A stretch of 64,000 nt of DNA from Melastoma dodecandrum. Its lineage: Eukaryota; Streptophyta; Magnoliopsida; Myrtales; Melastomataceae. The position numbers were made by a program, and so were the translations under genes. The DNA is taken from NCBI GenBank assembly GCA_029817715.1, contig JARUPY010000473.1, positions 6,076,001 to 6,140,000 of the forward strand, in the 5' to 3' direction. This document shows, piece by piece, positions 56,984 through 64,000 of this stretch (its first letter is position 1; each line of letters begins with the position of its first letter). The notes beneath the pieces were generated by a model. It ran no database searches and had not been told where the DNA came from. It saw only the letters and a program-made list of their open reading frames with translations.

Positions 56984-59801
56984 TCATGCAGAGGTCAGGC
57001 CCATAGCCACCTTGATCTTGTTGATCGTGATGGAGACGAGGTTGCTCACGGTGTCGAATGACTTCGGTGTTAGCTTCGCGCTAGGCGTGTCGTTAACCAG
57101 GACCTGAAAGCCGAGGGTAACAAGCGACCCCCCTGGTTTGCGGCCTTCCCCCTGGCCTTGCAGTGGACCCACCGGTATAATTGAAAATCCTGAAGGCAAG
57201 AGATCTGTGCCTTCAGTATCCGTATCCATGCCACGTACAGCATCCACGATGACCCAAGTTTCCAGCGGAGCGTAAACGATTAGCGCGCCTGATGGATCTA
57301 TCCAGGATTCCTGAACCACCATCACTCTGGTTTGGCTCGAATCCATGCCCTGGAATTTACCAATGACGGCATTATCAGCACCAGACCAAGCAACTGATGT
57401 AAGACGGATTGACCAAGACAGGTGGTTAATAGGAAAACTCACAGTGACGCGGAGAAGTGATATGCAGTCATTATGTCCTGGACCCTTGGGCACTCGGACT
57501 ATTTCTTGCATTTCCCCGGTAAGAGATAGTATGTCCCATTGACTTCGAGCACGCTCGTTCCTCAGGAAATCGAACAGCACATCCCATGTTGCCGGCATCC
57601 AAAATGAAGTTGAAACACAGAGTACGAGTCCTGGTGGCTCTCCAGGGAGACTGATGCTTCTTCGATACTTTATCTTCACATCCTCACTGATATTCCCGAC
57701 ACAAATATTTTCCTTGGACCTCAAAGCAGGACAGACGCCAAAGAAAAACAACTCATTCATATGTTGCGCCAGCTTCAAAACGTTTTGCCTTCCAAGTGGA
57801 TTTATTCCTGCACAAATAGAAATATTTATCGAGAGGAAGTTTTTCCTTAGGCAACCGAAATGCAATTAGATGGAAGTTCTGCAGAAACTAGAGATTCTTA
57901 GACCTGAAAGTTTCGTGTTGCGAGATTCACAGTGCCTCTGTAGAGAAGCCAACCACCTCGGGGCACCGAATAGCACGCCAGAATTTATTGCAAGACAAAA
58001 GAGGGGATGGATAGAGCTTGTGTCATATTCCAAATGTTCAATCCAGGTAACCTGCAAATCAGGATTCATACTTTTGGTTACACCATAATCAACTGGGTAA
58101 TGATCGATTAGCACACTGCCTGGCTACTGCATATAAATTGAAGAAAAGAGTGAATCACCTTGGTGCAATTATTGGGCAAATCCTGTAAAATACAACCGGA
58201 GGGAAGCCTTCTGCAGTAGGTGACTGCTCGCGAATCAGCATTATTCTCCACAGAAACATCGACTATAGCCCAGAAACCCTCCCTTTGTTGCTTGCAGAAT
58301 CTGATAAATCTCACTTGACAAGTCGATACCAGGGGAGAAAGGACTTGAAATTCAGCTTTCATCTGACAATGCAAAGGATACTGACATTGCTGCCGAGGCT
58401 GAGCACACAAAGACAAACAAAAGCAAGAAGGATAAAGGTGCCACACCAGTTGGAGAGATGCATCTTTGCTTCCAATGGCAAAGTCAGAAATCACATGTGT
58501 GGTGGAAGCATTTGTAATCAGGCAAGGGAATGCTTTGAGCCATTTGTCCTAGAAATTGTGACAGGGAAACGTTGGAGCATTAGCACTAGGACAGAGCACA
58601 CTGTGAGGGTTAAACAAGCCGAGTCTAAGATATCGCACCGCATCCATTAATATTTCGACAATAGCCTGGCTTCTGAGTGTCACTATAGCAGCATCCCTCG
58701 TGCCTTCTCTGACAGAGCTGCAAGGACTCATTCCCAAACAAGTGGAGGTGGGGAACATCTTTGCATAGTCTTCATGACTCAGTAATTCAGTAGGGCCATC
58801 AAATAGTGGAGTCCAAATGGGGTCATAGGCCTCAGAAAGCTTCATCAGTTCATTCATGGCAGATACCGCAGCCCGTATGTAACCAGCCTTTTCATATGGG
58901 CATTCCTCCAATGCCTTGACCGAAGGACTCATCGATGTCCCATTTCCAAGAGAAAGTCCAGTTGAGACCGTCCTATCCCCAGTCTCCAGGGCTTTACAGC
59001 AAGTTTCCGCATCGCCATTAGAGCTAGGACGGCTCAATTGCAAAAGAGAGTGAGAAATGTTGACAGGGTTGGCCATCACCTTCTCAGCAAGAGATTGGAT
59101 GCGGGCCAACTCATCCTTCAGCCATGCATTCTCCCTTATCAGTTGCTTCTCTTCAAAGGACAACCCGATGGCCGCATCTGGAAACACGGGGCCTTTGCAT
59201 TTGCTGCAAGTCGGGTTGGTCAGCCTGAACTTCAGTACATCGTTCTCACTCTTAAGCCTAGCGTTATCCTCCCTCAGAAGGATATTCTGGTTCCGCTCTC
59301 TTTGGGTCTGAAAAATCCCAGTTCCAAAACCTCAGGACAACACCACTTGATCATCCAAAAAAGACGCAAAGTTGAACACAAGAATTGCTAACATCACCTT
59401 CAACTGGGTCCTCCTGTTCTGGAACCAAAACTTGATTTTCCTGGCGCCCAAGCCGAGCCTGCGGCCGAGCTCCATCCTCTGCCTATCATCAGGATGAGGA
59501 AACTCCTTGAAGAACCTGAAAGAGAACACACGACGCCGAGACTTCAATCCCACAAAACGAAAGAAATGCAGCGAACGCGAGAGGAATGCAAATCTTATCC
59601 ATACGATTCGAGCTCCTGAATCTGTTCCGCGTTGTGCCTGTGATACCCCCTCCGCGGGTTCTGGGGCCCCTCCTCATCGGAAACACCACCATCTCCTCCT
59701 CCTCCTCCCGGGTTGTCGCCTCCTGACTGGCTCTCCGCCGCCTCTTGGTCGTTCTCGTTCATCAGCTGGTCGTGTGGAAGAAGAAGCCTGCGACCCTCCA
59801 T
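56984..59801 (-). CDS. class IV HD-Zip transcription factor with START domain
   Basis: Eight exons (minus strand): 59801-59605, 59515-59398, 59307-58639, 58548-58447, 58362-58159, 58051-57904, 57807-57443, 57349-56984; joined frame about 722 residues, normal for the family. The homeodomain is at about residues 50-105 ([13 protein letters not shown], then [20 protein letters not shown] and [14 protein letters not shown]), followed by a leucine zipper with a CSKCKGP linker as in class IV. The START domain spans about 240-460 ([45 protein letters not shown]). The HD-SAD C-terminus includes [25 protein letters not shown] and [12 protein letters not shown]. These nuclear factors bind L1-box type sites and control epidermal identity. 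The last intron (57350-57442) is inferred: 93 bp, no stop, canonical ends. Subclade (HDG or ROC) unresolved. Confidence 0.94.
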
Positions 59802-60300
59802 CCTGATCCTCCCTCTGTAAGAGAACGTCCCATCAGCACAAAGGAACAACGGCCTTGCTCACCGCGAACCACCGCCCCCACATAGACATTCTCAGGCCTT
59901 CCCGCAGACCGTACGGAAACTCTTGGGAAACTAACGGGAGGCCATTAATGCCAATAAGAAGAAGAAGAAGAAGAAGAACGGGGAAATCCTTTTGCTTTAT
60001 TTATTTGTTTTCCGGACCGAATCAGGAATTAATTGCAGACATTGAATAACTCGAACGGAATGAGAAGGACACAGAGAAGGAGAGAAGCAATAATGACTAC
60101 CGGACATAGTTGGTCTGGAAGGAGATGTAATAAATGCAGAGGATCAGAAAGAAACAGAAGACGACAAACGTTTCTTCTCGGGAATAAATTTCCTGGGAGG
60201 GAAGTGAAAATTCCCCGGGAGGAGAACGGAACGTTTGGTTGGCGAAAATTATCGGTTCTCAGCTTTCAACTGACGCGATAACCAAATACCACACCACTTC
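59802..60300 (-). promoter_or_regulatory. HD-Zip IV gene upstream region
   Basis: Leader and promoter of the HD-Zip gene. Includes a (GAA)n microsatellite at about 59957-59980 on the plus strand (CTT/TTC in transcript sense). No clear TATA box. Confidence 0.45.
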
Positions 60301-60559
60301 TGTATAGCCTTGCTCAAATTTAAAATGTTATACTTTTATTTTTGGGTTCAAGCAAGATCGCAACTTCATGTAGTCTTCATCAGTTATCTGCATATGCACC
60401 CCGAAAACAAAGCTGCTCATTACTGCAGGAACTCTGTTTGAATTCGCGGACTTGACTTTGAAATTCACAAGATAGGAACATAGGAATGAAAATAGTGAAG
60501 ATTAGTTGTTTGCCTGAACAATAGGCTTGAAAAAAGAGCTGTTATATCAAAGAATGTAG

Positions 60560-61135
60560 AACGACGATAGACTTATTCGAGAACATCAGATCAGGATGAC
60601 AATACCTCAATCTTGATTGTTGGGCCAAGAAAGCGGGAATCTGTTCGAGAGGACCAGCTCAAGAAGACAGTAGTCCATTCGAGAACCCCAGGTCAAGAAG
60701 ACTAGGACTCATTCGAGAACGATGGATTTGAGAAGACATAAATGACGTCAAGAATATCCAGTGAGAAATGTTCCACGATGAAGAGCTTGTCAGAGCGGAG
60801 TTCGAGATTGCCTCTGTGATGCTGGCACAAGATTCGACATCACATCAACGAGGACGAAATCGAGAAGACACGTTCCGGACATGTACTGGACATTCTAATG
60901 TTAATTGTGCACGTGATAGTTGGTGTGGTTACAAAAGAGTCATTTGTGAAAAGAATGATTGACGTGGTCATACTAGACTTTTGTATGGCCAAACGATGGT
61001 ATATGCCGTTCATAAAAACATTGGTATGATCACACTAGATTTTAGTGTGGTCACATCAGGACGTCACTTGTCTATAGAAACATTAGTATGGTCACACAAG
61101 ATTTCAATGTGGCCACACCGACTAACAAACACATT
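60560..61135 (+). repeat. two tandem repeat arrays in the copia 5' region
   Basis: 60570-60745: four to five units of about 40 bp built on ATTCGAGAAC...CAAGAAGAC. 60960-61135: three units of about 75 bp built on TGGTATGGTCACACTAGATT-like sequence followed by CATAAAAACATT. They lie upstream of a copia gag, so are probably in its LTR or leader. No primer-binding site was recognised. Confidence 0.55.
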
Positions 61136-61725
61136 GACAATAAAATGGTTTGTGTAGATTACATTGTTGAATGAATGATTGTGTATGTTCATACGAAACA
61201 ACCAAAGAAAACTATTGGAAATTGGGGATGATTATCATTGAAGGAACACAACCCTTGATCTTTGAAGTTGGCACCCTTTGACGAACAACTATGACGCTTT
61301 GTTTTTTAAGGAGTTACTTCATGAAGCAACATGTTCTCTTGTTTAAACATGAATCTTCGTGAAATGACATATCTCCTCCTAATGTCTCAATATCTATTTA
61401 AGACATAACACTTGTGGAGAAATGCAATTTCTCGCTCAAAAAAATATATCTAAACACCATCTTCCTTATGAGATTTCTTGTTGGAAATCTCGATTTTGCA
61501 TAATCGCGTGTTAGTGATCTTCATTACTCCTAGAGGGATATTCGTGTTACTCCCCGACTGCAACTTCATAGTGGGGGCGAATAATTCCTTAAAGAGAGTG
61601 CATTTGCGTGGTAAAGGTTTTTGCTAACATCGGTTTGTCTAGATCGCGTCCGCTCTCGTCGTTCGGATTTGAAGCTTTTCCATCGGTTTGTGAAGAAGTT
61701 TTCCCAACAGTTTTAAGGAATTATT

Positions 61726-64000
61726 ATGGCTTCATCCTCCGAGACGACAATGAAAATGTTGCATTCCGACTACATCAAACTAGACCGGTTCGACGACACC
61801 AATTACATGCAATGGAAGGACAAGATGATGTTCTTGTTGAAGCCCTGAATATTGCTTACGTGCTTGATTTGGAAGTGACGTCGGGCAACTCATCATTGAA
61901 CAGAAGACCCCACGCTTGTTGCTGAAAAGAAGAAGCAGAAGGATGACAAATTGCTTTGTCGCGGACACATCCTCAATTTTCTCTCCGATAAACTCTACGA
62001 CCTTGTCTCTCCACTAGAATCACCACAGGAAATATGGAGAACTCTCGAGGCTTGTCATCAAAATTCAAAGCAAGGATCAGATAAGTTTCTAATCTCAAAG
62101 TTTGATGAGTTTAAAATGAGTGATAATATTCCCATCATAAGCCAATTACACTACTTATTGTTGATAGACTCCAAGTTAAAGAACTTGAAGATTGAACTTC
62201 CGGAGTCGTTTGTTGTGTGAGTTATAATCTCCAAATTACCTCCAAGTTGGAGAGGATACCTGAAGAAATTACTTCACTCTACAGAGATGTATAATCTCGA
62301 GGAAATTGAGAAGCATATTTGGATCGAGGAGGAGTCCCGATCCAGAGACGGAAATGGTAATTTTTCGGGATCTAATGTCAATAACATTGAGAAAAAAGGG
62401 TGTCTTTATAGGAAAGAAGAGGAAACATGATGACATGAATCCAAAGAAGGACAAAGTTTGCTTTCATTGTGGAAAGAAGGGTCACTTCAAAAGGGATTGT
62501 CAATTCATGATGAAAATAAAGAAGGATGAACACATGAATCGACATTGATGAAATTTTTGCAATGGTGACCAACTTGAAGGTAGACATGGTCATGGAAGTC
62601 CACATGGCAACCACAACCAAATCAGCTGATTGGTGGTACGATTTGGGAGCGACGGTACATGTTTGTCATGATAAGACATTATTCAAGGACTACAAGATGA
62701 TTGATGGACAAGAAGTTCTCATGGGCAATAATGTCCCGGCAAAAGTCATTGGTAATGGAAGTGTTGAACTTTATTTCACTTAGGAAAAGAAAGTTCTCCT
62801 AGTTAATGTTGTTCATGTGCCCGATATTCGAAAGAATCTTGTGTCGGCAAGTTTGTTGTGTAAAAGGGGTGTTAAGGCCGTAATTGAATCTGACAAGATA
62901 ATCCTTTCCAAGAATGATGTGTTTGTGGGAAAGGGTTATTTGAGTGATGGGATGTACAAACTCAGTTTGAATAAGAATATTGATTTTACTTGTATTGTTG
63001 ATGTTGACTATACTTTATGGCATGCGAGACTTGGTCATATTGAAAAAACTTCGTTAAAATTTATGGCAAAGAATGGTTTCATGTCTTGCAAGAGTTTTGA
63101 TAATGATAAATGCGAAGGTTGTGTTCAAGCAAAAATGAACAAGAGGGCTTTTCCTAAAGTTGAAAGAACTACGAAATTGCTTGCTCTCATTCATTCTGAT
63201 ATTTGTGAATTGAATGGTGTTCTTACTAGAGGTGGCAATCGTTATTTTATTACTTTTATTGATTGCTCTCGTTATACTTATGTGTATTTGTTGAAACACA
63301 AAGATGAGGCCTTCGAGAAATTCAAGGCATTCAAAGCCTTAGTTGAGAATCAACTTGGAAGAAAGATTAAGGCTCTAAGGAGCAATTAGGGAGGAGAATA
63401 TTTCTCCTTGGAATTTTCTTTGTTTTGCGAAGAAAATTAAGTTATACACCAACCAAGTGTGTCGTATACGCCACAACAAAATGGTTTGGCGGAGAGAAAG
63501 GACCGGACATTGGTTGACATGGTTAATGCTATGTTATTAACTGCGAGGCTACCAATGAATCTATGGGGTGAAGCACTTCTAATGGCATGTCATATCCACA
63601 ATAGAGTTACGTTGAAAAGGACTAAGAAGTCTCCATATGGATATGGAAAGGATGGATTCCGAACTTAAGTTATCATAAGGTCTGGGGTTGTTTGGCATTT
63701 TATAGAGTGCCGGATCCGAACCGAGTTAAACTCGGAGAAAGAGCACTTAAAAGTGTGTTTGTTGGATATGCAGAAGATTCAAAAGCGTATCGTCTTTTGG
63801 ATTTGGATTCGAATGTAATTGTCGAATCAAGAGATGTTGAGTTTATGAAAGATAAATTTGTATGTGACTCAACGGAAAAGGAAATATGAGAAGGTAACCA
63901 AGGGGGCATGAATGAGAAAAGGAAAGAGGTCGAAATTTCTCTTGAACCAAGAAGAAGTAAGAGACCCCTGATAGAAAAACGGTTAGACCTGGAGTTTATG
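61726..64000 (+). pseudogene. copia gag-pol, 5' part, cut by window edge
   Basis: Gag starts at 61726 (MASSSETTMKMLHSDYIKLD) with YMQWKDKMMFLL. After a frameshift near 61850 it runs through LYDLVSPLESPQEIWRTLEA. The CCHC knuckle CFHCGKKGHFKRDC is near 62460. Protease at 62620 has DLG where the active site normally reads DSG. GAG-pre-integrase follows (LWHARLGHIEKTSLKFMAKN), then integrase: HSDICEL, YFITFIDCSRYTYVYLLKHK, a stop exactly where DRGGE should be (63387-63389), then SYTPQQNGLAERKDRTLVDM and NLWGEALLMACHIHNRV. Further frames reach SVFVGYAEDSKAYRLLDLDS. The reverse transcriptase would lie beyond 64000. Multiple stops and the altered protease show it is inactive. Confidence 0.93.

Overview
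This is nuclear DNA from a flowering plant, probably a eudicot. The protein-coding genes have introns with plant-style splice sites and belong to plant families: a class IV HD-Zip/START factor, an XBAT33-type ankyrin-RING ligase, an MBD13-like protein, CLE peptide precursors, a membrane steroid-binding protein and a tau glutathione transferase. They are set in nested LTR retrotransposons and TIR transposons typical of plant intergenic DNA. I cannot name the species from sequence alone.

Layout. 1-9.3 kb is a decayed Ty3/gypsy element. Its integrase reading is cut in two by about 4.7 kb holding a copia LTR with a gag stub and a broken tau GST gene. 9.3-10.0 kb is a second copia LTR remnant. 10.7-22.4 kb looks like one old PIF/Harbinger-type element, with a Myb/SANT-like ORF and a transposase remnant, torn apart by later insertions: a 4.4-kb Mutator-like element (TIRs of about 0.85 kb, 9-bp target duplication) carrying a captured exon of the brassinosteroid gene DET2; a solo gypsy LTR (5-bp duplication); and a reverse-strand copia element. 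24.3-33.2 kb is an 8.3-kb LTR element with near-identical 1.09-kb LTRs and a 5-bp duplication but no recognisable pol; a 2.7-kb solo LTR with its own 5-bp duplication is nested in it.

33.8-47.7 kb is the gene island: MSBP (+), two tandem CLE precursors (+), an MBD13-like gene (+), an unidentified secreted ORF (-) and XBAT33 (-). 47.9-56.7 kb is a second repeat island. It holds a gypsy-type LTR with internal tandem repeats, a small TIR element interrupted by a second gene-capturing TIR element (a PPR fragment, 8-bp duplication), a degenerate plant-mobile-domain coding region and a block of hairpin-rich repeats. 57.0-59.8 kb is an eight-exon HD-Zip IV/START gene (-). 60.3-64.0 kb is the 5' part of another copia element, cut by the window edge.

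The intact genes do not form a pathway. Several act in signalling or development (CLE peptides, MSBP, HD-Zip IV, XBAT33), and MBD13 is a chromatin reader. The most notable structures are the two gene-capturing TIR elements with readable target duplications, the tandem CLE pair with unusual peptide residues, and the layered insertion history at 10.7-22.4 kb. All family names come from recognising protein motifs by eye; no database search was run.
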